From assembly GCF_900110765.1 (NCBI RefSeq), contig NZ_FOEO01000023.1, forward strand, positions 16,222-80,221: a stretch of DNA of 64,000 nucleotides. The letters are read 5' to 3'. The notes beneath the pieces were generated by a model, which did no database searches, was not told the origin of the DNA, and worked only from the letters and a program-made list of their open reading frames with translations. The stretch is from Pseudomonas sp. NFACC02. Lineage in GTDB: Bacteria > Pseudomonadota > Gammaproteobacteria > Pseudomonadales > Pseudomonadaceae. The stretch's first letter is position 1, and each line of letters opens with the position of its first letter. Position numbers and translations under genes: made by a program. Below, in pieces: positions 32,890 to 41,881 of this stretch.

Positions 32890-35800
32890 GTGTCTATGTT
32901 CACGCTGCGTACTTTTTTTGCCTCGGCCCTGCTTGGGCTATGCCTGTCGTCAAACCCGGCGCTTGCCGCCGACACGCCGCCACCCTCCAGCGAAGCCGTT
33001 CAGCAGAGCCTGGACAAGATCGCCGACCGGAAACTGTCGCCTGACGATCAGAAGGCCATGCAACAGGTGCTGGAGCAGACGCTCGCCTTCCTCGCCAGTC
33101 AGAAGGACAACCAGAAGAAGCTGGAAGACCTGAAGAAGCAACTGGCCGACGCGCCCCGGCAAACCACCGAAAATCAGAAAGAGCTCACGCGCCTCAAGGG
33201 CATTCGTCAGATACCTGTGGCCCAGCGCTACGCCAGCATGAGCGTTCCGCAGCTTGAACAGATGCTCAGCGACCGCAGCGCCCAACAGGCCGACCTGCAG
33301 AAAGCCTTGAACGATGCCAACAGCCTGACGATCACCGCTCAGACCCGCCCCGAGCGTGCCCAGGCGGAAATCAGCAGCAGCCAGACACGCATCCAGACCA
33401 TCAACACCATCCTCAAGACGGGCAAGGAGGCAGGCAAGGCGATCAACGCCGACCAGCGCAATCAGCTGAACGCCGAACTGGCCTCGCTCAACGCGTTGAT
33501 CGCGCTGCGTCGTCAGGAACTGGCAGGCAACAGCCAGTTGCAGGACCTGGGTGGCAGCCAGCGCGACTTGCTCACCGAAAAGGTCGCCCGTCAGGACCAG
33601 GAAATTCAGGATCTGCAGACCCTGATCAACGACAAACGCCGCGCGCAATCCCAGGAAACCGTGACGCAGCTGTCGCTCGAAGCGCAGAAAGCCGGCGGAA
33701 GCAGCCTGCTAGCGACGGAAAGCGCGGCGAACCTCAAGCTCTCCGATTACCTGCTGCGCGGCACCGACCGGCTCAACGAGCTGACGCAGCAGAACCTGAA
33801 GACCAAAACCCAGCTGGACGCCATTACCCAGACCGATCAGGCGCTGGACGAGCAGATCAACGTGTTGAGCGGCAGCCTGCTGCTCTCCAAGATTCTCTAC
33901 AAACAGAAGCAGTCCTTGCCCAAGCTCAAACTGGACAGCGGCCTGGCTGACGAAATCGCCGACATTCGTCTCTATCAGTTCGAGGTCAATCAGCAACGCG
34001 AGCAGATGAGCAACCCGAGCGACTATGTCGACACGCTGCTCGCCACACAGAAGCCGGAAGACATCACCCCCGCGCTGCGCAAGGCCCTGCTGGATCTGGC
34101 CACCACCCGGACTGACCTGCTGGAACGCTTGAACCGCGAATTGAGCGCGCTCCTCAACGAATCCATCACCCTGCAGCTGAACCAGAAGCAACTGGTCAGC
34201 ACTGCGCTCAGCCTGCGCCAGACACTCGACGAGCAGATGTTCTGGATTCCGAGCAACAAGCCTCTGGACCTGGAATGGTTCGAGCGCGTTCAGCCGCGGC
34301 TGATGAAACAGATCACGACTCTGCCCTGGACATCCAGCCTCAGCGAACTGGCTGACGGCCTGACCCAGCGCCCGCTGATTTTCCTGCCGTTGTTGCTGGT
34401 GATCGGCGCCCTGATGTGGAAGCGCAAGGCGCTGTACGACAAGCTCAACCGTCTGCACGCCGACATTGGTCATTTCAAGCGTGACAGGCAGTGGCAGACG
34501 CCATTGGCGATCTTCATCAACATTCTGCTGGCGATGCCGCTGTCACTCGCACTGGCCTCGTGTGCACTGGCCTTGCAGATCGATGCGCGCGAACAGAACG
34601 TCAACCTGGGCGCGGCCCTGTTGCAACTCTCGCTGGCCTGGCTGGTGTTCTACACCGCCTACCGGATTCTCGCGCCGGGCGGCGTGGCGCAACTGCACTT
34701 CCGCTGGGAAAAACCACAGGTGGAATTCCTGCGTGGCTGGATTCGCCGCCTGGGTCTGGTGGTGCTGGCGCTGGTGACCGTGGTGGCCGTTGCCGAGCAC
34801 GAGCCTTCCGCGCTGGCGGACGACGTCATCGGCATCGCCGTGGTCCTGACCTGTTATGCGCTGATGACGTGGTTGCTTGCCCGATTGCTGCTGACCAGCC
34901 CCACCCACCAGAACGCCTCGCTGTTCAGACGCGCCGTGGGCCTTGCCTTCACCGCTCTGCCCGTCGCGCTGTTCATCGCAGTGTGCTTCGGCTACTACTA
35001 CACCGCGCTGAAACTCAGCGACCGGCTGATCGACACCCTCTACCTGCTCATGCTGTGGCTGGTCATCGAAGCCGCCTTCGTTCGCGGCCTTGGCGTCGCG
35101 GCACGGCGGCTGGCCTACCAGCGGGCAATGGCCAAACGTCAGGCCGCCAAAGAGGCGGGCGACGGCGAAACACCGGTGGAAGAGCCGACACTGGACATCG
35201 AGCAGGTCAACCAGCAGTCGCTGCGACTGATTCGTCTGGCATTGCTGGCCGGGTTCGTCGGGGCACTCTACTTCGTCTGGGCCGACCTGATCACCGTCTT
35301 CTCTTACCTGGACAACATCACCCTCTATGAGTACACGAGTGGCACCGGCGCCAACATGAGCATGGTGCCGATCAGCCTCGGCGACCTCATCGGCGCGCTG
35401 GTGATCATCGGCATCACCTTCGTGCTGGCGGGTAACCTGCCCGGTCTGCTGGAAGTGCTGGTGCTGTCCAAGCTGAACCTCAAACAGGGCAGCTCTTACG
35501 CCACAACGACGTTGCTGTCCTACATCATTGCGGGCGTCGGCTTCGTTTCCACCCTCTCGGCGCTGGGCGTCAGTTGGGACAAGCTGCAATGGCTGGTCGC
35601 CGCGCTGTCGGTCGGTCTGGGTTTCGGCATGCAGGAGATCTTCGCCAACTTCATCTCCGGCATCATGATCCTGTTCGAACGCCCGGTGCGGATCGGCGAC
35701 ACCATCACCATTGGCAATCTGTCGGGGACGGTCAGCAAGATCCGCATTCGTGCGACCACCATCACCGACTTCGACCGCAAGGACATCATTGTCCCGAACA

Positions 35801-36276
35801 AGACCTTCATCACCGGGCAACTGATCAACTGGTCGCTGACCGACACCATCACCCGCGTCACGCTGAAACTGGGCGTGGACTACGGCTCCGACCTGGACCT
35901 GGTGCGCGACCTGCTGCTCAAGGCCGCACACGAAAACCCGCGCGTGCTCAAGGAGCCTGCGCCGATCGTGTACTTTCTGAATTTTGGCGAAAGCACACTG
36001 GATCACGAACTGCGCATGCACGTGCGTGACCTCGGCGACCGCAACCCGGTGCTCGACGAGATAAACCGCTTCATCAACAAGGAATTCAAGAAGCAGCACA
36101 TCAATATTTCATTCCGGCAGATGGAGGTCTACCTCAAGAACATGCAGGGACAGGAGTACAAGATGGTGCCGGTCGAGCCAGAGACGAAAACCATCCCCGC
36201 ACCGGCGGCCGCGCCGACAGCCATGCCGTCCGCCCCCAAGGATGTGCCTGAACCGCCGGACGTGAAGCTCGACTGA
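32890..36276 (+). CDS. mscK: Mechanosensitive channel MscK (KefA)
   Basis: A 1128-residue mechanosensitive channel of the large MscS type that opens under membrane tension and releases ions during hypo-osmotic shock. It has a signal peptide (MFTLRTFFASALLGLCLSSN, cut near ALAA). A glutamine/leucine-rich periplasmic coiled-coil region of about 450 residues follows, then some ten hydrophobic helices and the C-terminal MscS pore and beta domains (LVAALSVGLGFGMQEIFANF, then GTVSKIRIRATTITDFDRKD). The Pro/Ala-rich tail is short. GTG 32890 and ATG 32896 are both possible starts, neither with a clear ribosome site. It follows nhaP2 closely. Confidence 0.9.
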   Translation: MSMFTLRTFFASALLGLCLSSNPALAADTPPPSSEAVQQSLDKIADRKLSPDDQKAMQQVLEQTLAFLASQKDNQKKLEDLKKQLADAPRQTTENQKELTRLKGIRQIPVAQRYASMSVPQLEQMLSDRSAQQADLQKALNDANSLTITAQTRPERAQAEISSSQTRIQTINTILKTGKEAGKAINADQRNQLNAELASLNALIALRRQELAGNSQLQDLGGSQRDLLTEKVARQDQEIQDLQTLINDKRRAQSQETVTQLSLEAQKAGGSSLLATESAANLKLSDYLLRGTDRLNELTQQNLKTKTQLDAITQTDQALDEQINVLSGSLLLSKILYKQKQSLPKLKLDSGLADEIADIRLYQFEVNQQREQMSNPSDYVDTLLATQKPEDITPALRKALLDLATTRTDLLERLNRELSALLNESITLQLNQKQLVSTALSLRQTLDEQMFWIPSNKPLDLEWFERVQPRLMKQITTLPWTSSLSELADGLTQRPLIFLPLLLVIGALMWKRKALYDKLNRLHADIGHFKRDRQWQTPLAIFINILLAMPLSLALASCALALQIDAREQNVNLGAALLQLSLAWLVFYTAYRILAPGGVAQLHFRWEKPQVEFLRGWIRRLGLVVLALVTVVAVAEHEPSALADDVIGIAVVLTCYALMTWLLARLLLTSPTHQNASLFRRAVGLAFTALPVALFIAVCFGYYYTALKLSDRLIDTLYLLMLWLVIEAAFVRGLGVAARRLAYQRAMAKRQAAKEAGDGETPVEEPTLDIEQVNQQSLRLIRLALLAGFVGALYFVWADLITVFSYLDNITLYEYTSGTGANMSMVPISLGDLIGALVIIGITFVLAGNLPGLLEVLVLSKLNLKQGSSYATTTLLSYIIAGVGFVSTLSALGVSWDKLQWLVAALSVGLGFGMQEIFANFISGIMILFERPVRIGDTITIGNLSGTVSKIRIRATTITDFDRKDIIVPNKTFITGQLINWSLTDTITRVTLKLGVDYGSDLDLVRDLLLKAAHENPRVLKEPAPIVYFLNFGESTLDHELRMHVRDLGDRNPVLDEINRFINKEFKKQHINISFRQMEVYLKNMQGQEYKMVPVEPETKTIPAPAAAPTAMPSAPKDVPEPPDVKLD

Positions 36277-36324
36277 CCCGGAAAATCCCAGCAGAATGGT
36301 CGGACATTCTGCTGGAGGCATCCC

Positions 36325-37788
36325 TTGAAAGCCCTCGACGAGCTGACCTTCGATAACCGCTTCGCCCGCCTGGGCGACGTGTTTTCCACGTCCGTGCTGC
36401 CCGAGCCCATTGCCGAACCACGCCTGGTGGTCGCAAGCGATGCGGCCCTCGCGTTGCTGGACCTGGACCCTGCGCAGGCCGAAGAGCCGGTATTCGCCGA
36501 ACTGTTCAGCGGCCACAAGCTATGGGCCGAGGCCGACCCTCGCGCCATGGTCTATTCCGGCCATCAGTTCGGGTCCTATAACCCACGCCTGGGCGACGGC
36601 CGCGGCTTGCTGCTCGGCGAGGTGTACAACGACGCAGGCGAACACTGGGACCTGCACCTGAAGGGCGCCGGTCAGACGCCTTACTCCCGCATGGGCGACG
36701 GTCGCGCGGTGTTGCGCTCCTCCATCCGCGAATTTCTCGCGTCCGAAGCGCTGCACGCGCTGGGTATCCCGACCAGTCGCGCCGGCTGCGTGATCGGCTC
36801 GACGACCCCGGTGTGGCGGGAGACGCAGGAGCGCGCGGCGATGGTATTGCGGCTTGCGCAGAGCCACGTTCGCTTCGGCAGCCTCGAGTACTTCTTCTAC
36901 ACCAAACAACACGATGAGTTGAAAGTGCTGGCCGACCACGTCATGTCGCTGCACTACGCCGAATGCCTGGAACAGCCGGGACCCTATCTGGCGATGTTCC
37001 GCACGATCGTCGAACGCCAGGCCGAACTGATCGCCAAATGGCAGGCTTACGGTTTCTGCCACGGTGTGATGAACACCGACAACATGTCGATTCTGGGCAT
37101 CACGTTCGACTTCGGTCCGTTCGCCTTTCTCGACGACTTCGACCAGCATTTCATCTGCAACCACTCGGACCACGAAGGGCGTTACTCCTTCAGCAATCAG
37201 GTGCCGATTGGTCAGTGGAACCTTAGCGCGCTCGCTCAAGCATTGACGCCGTTCATCAGCGTCGAAGCGCTGCGTGAAGCACTGGGCATGTTCTTGCCGC
37301 TGTACCAGGCGCACTACCTGGACCTGATGCGTCGCCGCCTTGGCCTGACAACGGCCGAAGAAGAAGACGCCGACCTCATCGCCCGCCTGCTGCAACTGAT
37401 GCAGAACAGCGGCGTCGACTACAGCCTGTTCTTCCGCCGCCTCGGCGACGAATCCGCCGACATCGCCGTCAGCCGCCTGCGCGACGACTTCGTCGACATG
37501 CTCGGCTTCGACGCATGGGCCCAGACGTACAAAGCCCGCATCGCCCGCGAACCGGCGACAATCCAGGAAGACCGTCGCGCCCGCATGCACGCCGTCAACC
37601 CGCTCTACATCCTGCGCAACTACCTCGCCCAACGCGCCATCGAAGCCGCCGAGCAAGGCGACTACAGCGAAGTCCGTCGATTGCATCAAGTGCTGTGCAA
37701 CCCGTTCGAAGAACAGCCCGGAATGGACAGCTATGCACAGCGTCCGCCGGATTGGGGCAAGCATCTGGAGATCAGTTGTTCGTCGTAG
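36325..37788 (+). CDS. selO: Protein adenylyltransferase SelO (YdiU)
   Basis: A 487-residue pseudokinase-fold enzyme that transfers AMP from ATP to Ser, Thr or Tyr of proteins, linked to redox homeostasis. The family signatures are all present: FSTSVLPEPIAEPRLVVAS, YSGHQFGSYNPRLGDGRGLL, LKGAGQTPYSRMGDGRAVLR (nucleotide site), GVMNTDNMSILGITFDFGPF and FLDDFDQHFICNHSD (metal-binding Asn/Asp). The C-terminus ends SCSS, keeping the conserved redox cysteine that is selenocysteine in eukaryotic SelO. TTG 36325 follows CTGGAGG with good spacing. It lies downstream of nhaP2-mscK on the same strand, 48 bp after mscK. Confidence 0.95.
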   Translation: MKALDELTFDNRFARLGDVFSTSVLPEPIAEPRLVVASDAALALLDLDPAQAEEPVFAELFSGHKLWAEADPRAMVYSGHQFGSYNPRLGDGRGLLLGEVYNDAGEHWDLHLKGAGQTPYSRMGDGRAVLRSSIREFLASEALHALGIPTSRAGCVIGSTTPVWRETQERAAMVLRLAQSHVRFGSLEYFFYTKQHDELKVLADHVMSLHYAECLEQPGPYLAMFRTIVERQAELIAKWQAYGFCHGVMNTDNMSILGITFDFGPFAFLDDFDQHFICNHSDHEGRYSFSNQVPIGQWNLSALAQALTPFISVEALREALGMFLPLYQAHYLDLMRRRLGLTTAEEEDADLIARLLQLMQNSGVDYSLFFRRLGDESADIAVSRLRDDFVDMLGFDAWAQTYKARIAREPATIQEDRRARMHAVNPLYILRNYLAQRAIEAAEQGDYSEVRRLHQVLCNPFEEQPGMDSYAQRPPDWGKHLEISCSS

Positions 37789-37874
37789 GCAACTCCCTTC
37801 CGGCAAAACACGGATTCGACGCAGCCAGTCAGTGGGGGCGGCTTTAAGCGCCCCACCGTCTGCAAACCTTACTG

Positions 37875-38846
37875 CTACGGATTTTTAGCCGTCGGTTGCT
37901 CGGTCTTCGCCGCGGTTGGCGCCGACGCTTGTACCGCAGCCTGAACCACTGGTTGCGCCTTGGGTTTCGGCTGATTGTCTTTGACGAACGCCTCGGCCGT
38001 CGTCTTGGGAACAGGGGAAGTGCGCGGGCTGAATTTCTTTCTGAGTACGGGACTGTCCGGATCGACCTTGCTTTTCTGGGTGTCGACGATTCCGGCGAGG
38101 ATGTCGTAGAGCGTCAGTTTGCGATCACCGCCCTGCCGGGTCACGACACCCGGGAAATCCGGCAGAACCGGATCGGATTTGATCCTTGCTTTAAGCAGGG
38201 TCTCGGTGTCCTTTGGGTAGTCCACTGCTTTTTCGATCGCAGGCAGGGATTTGAAGTAACTGAGCGCCTCATTGTAGAACTTCGTGGCCTTGCCGGTGCG
38301 GGCTTGCTCGAGGATACCGGCGGGAATGGCAGTCTTGCGCCAGGCCTGGTCCATTTTCTGCACGCCCTGGTACGCCGCGCGTCGTTCGTTCAGGGTGAAC
38401 GCGCCGCTGTCGTCGTAAACAATCACGTTGAGCTGCTCGCGAGACAGCTTCTCAAACGGGCTCTTCGCATCCGAATGGCCTGCCAGCGTCAGGGTGACGA
38501 ACTCACTGGCCTGTCGCGCCCGGTCCAGCAGCTCAGGGTCGCCCGTCCTGGGCACTTCCATCGCCCGGGTGAAGCTGTTGGCCTTGGGCGATTCAACCAG
38601 AAACTCATTGATACGAGCGAGGCCATACTTGCCTAACTCGGCATGTGTCATCACTGCATCACGCGCCGCCGCACGTGCCGTGCTTTCATTCAGCTGACTG
38701 GCGAGCGTTGAGAAGGTCGCTTTGTCGGCAGGCGACTGGGTGGTTTTATCCACAATGGCCGGATCACCCTGTTTTTCGGAAGAGGTCGACGCTGCTACCT
38801 TGCTCGACATGATGGCGGAAATAGCGGTTTGCAACTGAGTGATCAT
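37875..38846 (-). CDS. Unrecognised protein, Ser/Thr/Ala-rich N-terminus
   Basis: A 323-residue protein that I do not recognise. The first ~60 residues are rich in Ser, Thr, Ala and Gln and poor in charge at the very start (MITQLQTAISAIMSSKVAAS), without a Sec signal. A compact central part follows (residues ~60-270) with FTLNERRAAYQGVQKMDQAW and YNEALSYFKSLPAIEKAVDY. The tail is Pro/Ala/Gln/Lys-rich and looks disordered. A Ser-rich, non-cleaved N-terminus is also seen in type III effectors, but no Hrp-box or chaperone gene is found beside it, so that remains only a possibility. It is convergent with selO and monocistronic. Confidence 0.6.
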   Translation of the reverse strand: MITQLQTAISAIMSSKVAASTSSEKQGDPAIVDKTTQSPADKATFSTLASQLNESTARAAARDAVMTHAELGKYGLARINEFLVESPKANSFTRAMEVPRTGDPELLDRARQASEFVTLTLAGHSDAKSPFEKLSREQLNVIVYDDSGAFTLNERRAAYQGVQKMDQAWRKTAIPAGILEQARTGKATKFYNEALSYFKSLPAIEKAVDYPKDTETLLKARIKSDPVLPDFPGVVTRQGGDRKLTLYDILAGIVDTQKSKVDPDSPVLRKKFSPRTSPVPKTTAEAFVKDNQPKPKAQPVVQAAVQASAPTAAKTEQPTAKNP

Positions 38847-39355
38847 CGGCGTTTCCCTGGCAATGAAGGGTCAGGGGCGGATGTTCCGGACGGTGGATCG
38901 GAGGCCCCTTGAGGGGGAGGCTATCGATGGGGATCCAGGGTGGATAGCTGGGCGAACGGGGGAGTTCTTTCGTTCATCAAAATGGCATTTAGCTCACGGA
39001 TCAGCCATCAGCGCTAAGCTCGAAGGCCGCCAATCGAATAATTCTGAGCCTCGCCGAGCAGAAAAAAAGTTAATCGTCGTTGCGCTGGGTGGCCGAAAGA
39101 CAAAGCAATGCGCACCAGGCATTCCGGTCAGTCACGCATGTCGATGACGCTGAGGACCTAGCCACCATGCGAAGAGGCACCACCGTTGTGGGAAATCCCT
39201 TTTTAACGCGGTAATTTCCGTCGTTGGCACTTGGAAATTTGTCCGATAAAGCATTAACGCGCTCATCTCGTGCGGTTTTGGATACACCGGCTTGATAAAG
39301 CGCGGGCCAACCTCCACCTAGCGACTGTCCGCCGTTCTTTATTCAGGTAGCCACC
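38847..39355. other. Intergenic region, unrecognised gene / trxC
   Basis: About 510 bp between divergent genes. It is locally A+T-rich around 39050-39080 and 39190-39260. No operator, RNA gene or convincing small protein is seen; the plus-strand frame 38839-39147 has no coding character. Confidence 0.4.
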
Positions 39356-39790
39356 ATGTCCGACGCTCTGTTGATTCCCTGCCCTCATTGCAACGGGCTC
39401 AATCGCATCCCCGCAGACCGGCTCGGCGATCAGCCCAAATGCGGGCGCTGCAAGCAGCCTGTTTTGCTGACCAAGCCGTTCAACCTCACTCAAGGCGATT
39501 ACGCCAGCCAGATCAAAGGCGATCTGCCGCTGTTGGTGGATGTCTGGGCGGACTGGTGCGGGCCGTGCAAGTCCTTCGCGCCCACGTTCGAGCAGGCGGC
39601 CACGCAGCTGAGCGGTCGCGTGCGTCTGGCCAAGCTGGACAGTGAAGCCAATCAGCAACTTTCGGCCCAGTTGGGCATTCGCTCAATTCCCAGCCTGATC
39701 CTGTTCAAGAACGGCCGCGAGATCGCGCGCCAGAGCGGGGCCCTGCCGCTTCAGCAACTGACCGCCTGGCTTGCCAGCCAAGGGATTTGA
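39356..39790 (+). CDS. trxC: Thioredoxin 2 (TrxC)
   Basis: A 144-residue cytoplasmic thiol-disulfide reductase with an N-terminal zinc ribbon. The zinc cysteines are CPHC (residues 9-12) and CGRC (29-32). The thioredoxin domain follows with the active site WADWCGPCK near residue 60 and the cis-proline loop IRSIPSLILF. The extra zinc domain distinguishes TrxC from TrxA. TrxC is induced by oxidative stress through OxyR in E. coli; I did not find a clear OxyR site in the long upstream region. Single gene. Confidence 0.95.
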   Translation: MSDALLIPCPHCNGLNRIPADRLGDQPKCGRCKQPVLLTKPFNLTQGDYASQIKGDLPLLVDVWADWCGPCKSFAPTFEQAATQLSGRVRLAKLDSEANQQLSAQLGIRSIPSLILFKNGREIARQSGALPLQQLTAWLASQGI

Positions 39791-39926
39791 CAGCCGCTTC
39801 GCCAGAGCTTGAAGCACACGACAGCTAGCGATGTAGGCCATTTCTGAAAGCGCTTTTCAGCACGACAATCGTCGACGTCAACGTCTAGGGTTTTCCATTC
39901 CCACCGCAACCCTGGAGCAGCAAGCG

Positions 39927-40436
39927 ATGACACAGGCGATCAGAGAAGGCGACGCGACGACAACGGGCGGCACCGTGTTGAAGGCATCGGGAACATTGAC
40001 CTGGGAGGGCCGCCGTGTCGCTCGTATGGGCGACCCGGTGTGGTGTCCCGAATGTGAGCAGGTCGGGTTCATCGCACAGGGCAACCCGACCTTCATCGAC
40101 CAGTTGATCGCTGTGGCCACGCACAGACAGGTCGTGAAATGTGGCTGCGCCGACGGGATCAATCGACTGATCGCCAGCCAGGATCAACTGGTGGCCGATA
40201 TGGACGCGGCCATTGCCATTCCGAAGGATGAGGCCCGTAAGGCGCGCAAACGGGCAGAACAGCTTGGAAAGCTTCGGCGTGAAGCAGAACGCCTGGCCGC
40301 TGCCGTCACTGCGCCGTCCTGGTTTCCAGCAATTGATGCAATTCCACGAACTGCTGGCTTAGCTTGTGCCGAGGGTCCAGATGGATCAGCGGCATATTGG
40401 CCTGATGCGATTCGCGCATCTTCACCGAGCTGTTGA
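39927..40436 (+). CDS. PAAR-domain protein, apparently truncated at its 3' end
   Basis: A 169-residue open frame with a PAAR domain at residues ~5-90 (AIREGDATTTGGTVLKASGT, GDPVWCPECEQVGFIAQG, VVKCGCADG). Such proteins sharpen the VgrG spike of type VI secretion systems and often carry toxin domains behind. A short charged helix follows (KDEARKARKRAEQLGKLRRE). After about residue 126 the frame is simply the antisense of the 3' end of the ParA-type gene: the last ~131 bp overlap it and the residues look non-family. I infer that the original C-terminal effector part was lost by a deletion that joined the gene to the ParA gene. No other type VI gene is in the window. Confidence 0.65.
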   Translation: MTQAIREGDATTTGGTVLKASGTLTWEGRRVARMGDPVWCPECEQVGFIAQGNPTFIDQLIAVATHRQVVKCGCADGINRLIASQDQLVADMDAAIAIPKDEARKARKRAEQLGKLRREAERLAAAVTAPSWFPAIDAIPRTAGLACAEGPDGSAAYWPDAIRASSPSC

Positions 40437-41085
40437 GGTAAACCGGCAGCACCGGCAGGCCCTCGGCGATCAGTTCGTCGAGGATCTGTTGCGGCAGGCT
40501 GGCCCGTGACTGGAACTGGTTGACGATGATCCCTTCCACCTCCAGTTCTTCGTTATGGTCCTCCTTCAGTTCGTCGATTTCCTTAAGCAGACCATAGAGG
40601 GCTTGCCGCGAAAAGCTGTCGCAATCGAACGGAATCAATACCCGGTCTGCCGCGATCAACGCCGACACGGCATAGAAATTCAACGCTGGCGGTGTGTCCA
40701 GATAGATACGGTCGTAATCCTCATCGAGTTCTTCCAGCAATTTACGCAGCTTGTTGATCTTGTGCTTGGCTTCGAGCTTGGGCTGCAGATCGGCCAGTTC
40801 GGCAGTCGCCGTCACCACATGAAGATTCTCGAAGGGCGTCTCGTAGATATCGACCTGGTTTTTCTTCGAGAACGGCCCGGCAGACAAGGTGTGCTTGAAA
40901 AAGTCCGCAATGCCCATGGGAATGTCCTCGCCGGTCAGCCCCGTCAGGTACTGCGTCGAGTTGGCCTGAGCATCGAGGTCGATCAAGAGCGTCCGGTGGC
41001 CCTCGTGGGCACTCACAGCCGCCAGATTGCAGGCGATGCTTGACTTGCCAACACCACCTTTCTGATTGAACACCACACGCCGCAT
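40306..41085 (-). CDS. ParA-family ATPase (MinD/Soj-type), orphan
   Basis: A 259-residue P-loop ATPase of the ParA/MinD group. The deviant Walker A is KGGVGKS at residues 9-15, followed by IDLDAQANSTQYLTG (A' motif) and the Walker B region YDRIYLDTPPALNFYAVSAL. The family ending IHLDPRHKLSQQFVELHQLL is present. ATG 41085 (MRRVVFNQKGGVGK) has GGGAG 7 nt upstream; longer in-frame starts to 41223 only add non-conserved residues. No parB lies next to it, and the true chromosomal parAB lies elsewhere in Pseudomonas. It therefore probably positions some other protein or complex. Its 3' end overlaps the truncated PAAR gene. Confidence 0.85.
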   Translation of the reverse strand: MRRVVFNQKGGVGKSSIACNLAAVSAHEGHRTLLIDLDAQANSTQYLTGLTGEDIPMGIADFFKHTLSAGPFSKKNQVDIYETPFENLHVVTATAELADLQPKLEAKHKINKLRKLLEELDEDYDRIYLDTPPALNFYAVSALIAADRVLIPFDCDSFSRQALYGLLKEIDELKEDHNEELEVEGIIVNQFQSRASLPQQILDELIAEGLPVLPVYLNSSVKMRESHQANMPLIHLDPRHKLSQQFVELHQLLETRTAQ

Positions 41086-41384
41086 GTGAAAACTCCCTGT
41101 CGTGATACTGATAGACGGCTTGCGATGCCATCTTGTGATAGGTCCCGAGTCTAGGCGTAGAGCGTGACAAGGGCGAGGACATTCAAGCCGATAAGCCCGT
41201 AAGACCCAAGCGATCCTGCGCACCTTAATGAAATTTTCCGCTCACCCATTTGCCCAATGCTCGCCTCACGAGGATGATGCGCTTTTGAGGGCATTCAGCG
41301 CCTGAACCGCACCGTCACTGAAAGAATCGACTCAGCCGCCTGAAGGTTTCCGCCTTGGCCGGCGCCACTGGAAGGTAATACCCC

Positions 41385-41870
41385 ATGATCCGCGTCATCG
41401 TGCTTGCTTGTGCCCTGTTCCTGAGTGCGTGCGCCGTTCACGCGCCAGTGCCGGCACAGTTGCCCCATATCAAGTTCCCGCAGCAGCTCCATGTTCAGCG
41501 CGATCAGGGACGGGAGCACGAGGAATTGCGGCTGGACATCAAAAAGCAACGCCATGGTGTGCTGTGCGCGCTGATGGACACCTCGGGCAACCTTCTGGGT
41601 CAGCAGCAGCTGAACGAGGAAACCTGGAAAAAGGGTGAAGAACGAGCGCGCGACCGGGAAACTCGAGAACTGTGCGCCGCCGCTCTGTTCGCGTTGACCC
41701 CGGAAAGAGATGTGCCCTTCAACTATCCAGGCGTCGAGTTACGGCCCCATGGGCGCAGTCTTGATGAGCGCTGGAGCGTCGATTACGCGAGCGAAGGTTT
41801 TTTTCGAATCAGTCTGGATGACGGATTGCGTTACGTCCTCAGCCCGTTGCGAGGCAAAGCCGGTCACTAG
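41385..41870 (+). CDS. Small putative lipoprotein of unknown function
   Basis: A 161-residue protein with a lipoprotein signal: MIRVIVLACALFLSACAVHA, lipobox LSAC with Cys16 as the lipidation site. The residue after it is Ala, which would favour the outer membrane by the +2 rule. The mature part contains ELRLDIKKQRHGVLCALMDT, YPGVELRPHGRSLDERWSVD and ISLDDGLRYVLSPLRGKAG. I do not recognise the family. It faces the LysR gene, with 11 bp between stop codons. Confidence 0.75.
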   Translation: MIRVIVLACALFLSACAVHAPVPAQLPHIKFPQQLHVQRDQGREHEELRLDIKKQRHGVLCALMDTSGNLLGQQQLNEETWKKGEERARDRETRELCAAALFALTPERDVPFNYPGVELRPHGRSLDERWSVDYASEGFFRISLDDGLRYVLSPLRGKAGH

Positions 41871-41881
41871 CCCTCTGGTGC

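Noticed and set aside
38847..38990. Possible Hrp box upstream of the 323-residue gene
   Set aside because: Neither GGAACC nor a correctly spaced CCAC element was found on the coding strand, so type III regulation is not supported.
38839..39147. Plus-strand 102-codon frame beside the unrecognised 323-residue gene
   Set aside because: No ribosome site, no homology and no coding pattern; treated as intergenic.
40436..41223. Longer N-terminus for the ParA-type ATPase from 41223
   Set aside because: The added 46 residues are not conserved, while ATG 41085 has a good ribosome site and starts directly at the P-loop strand.
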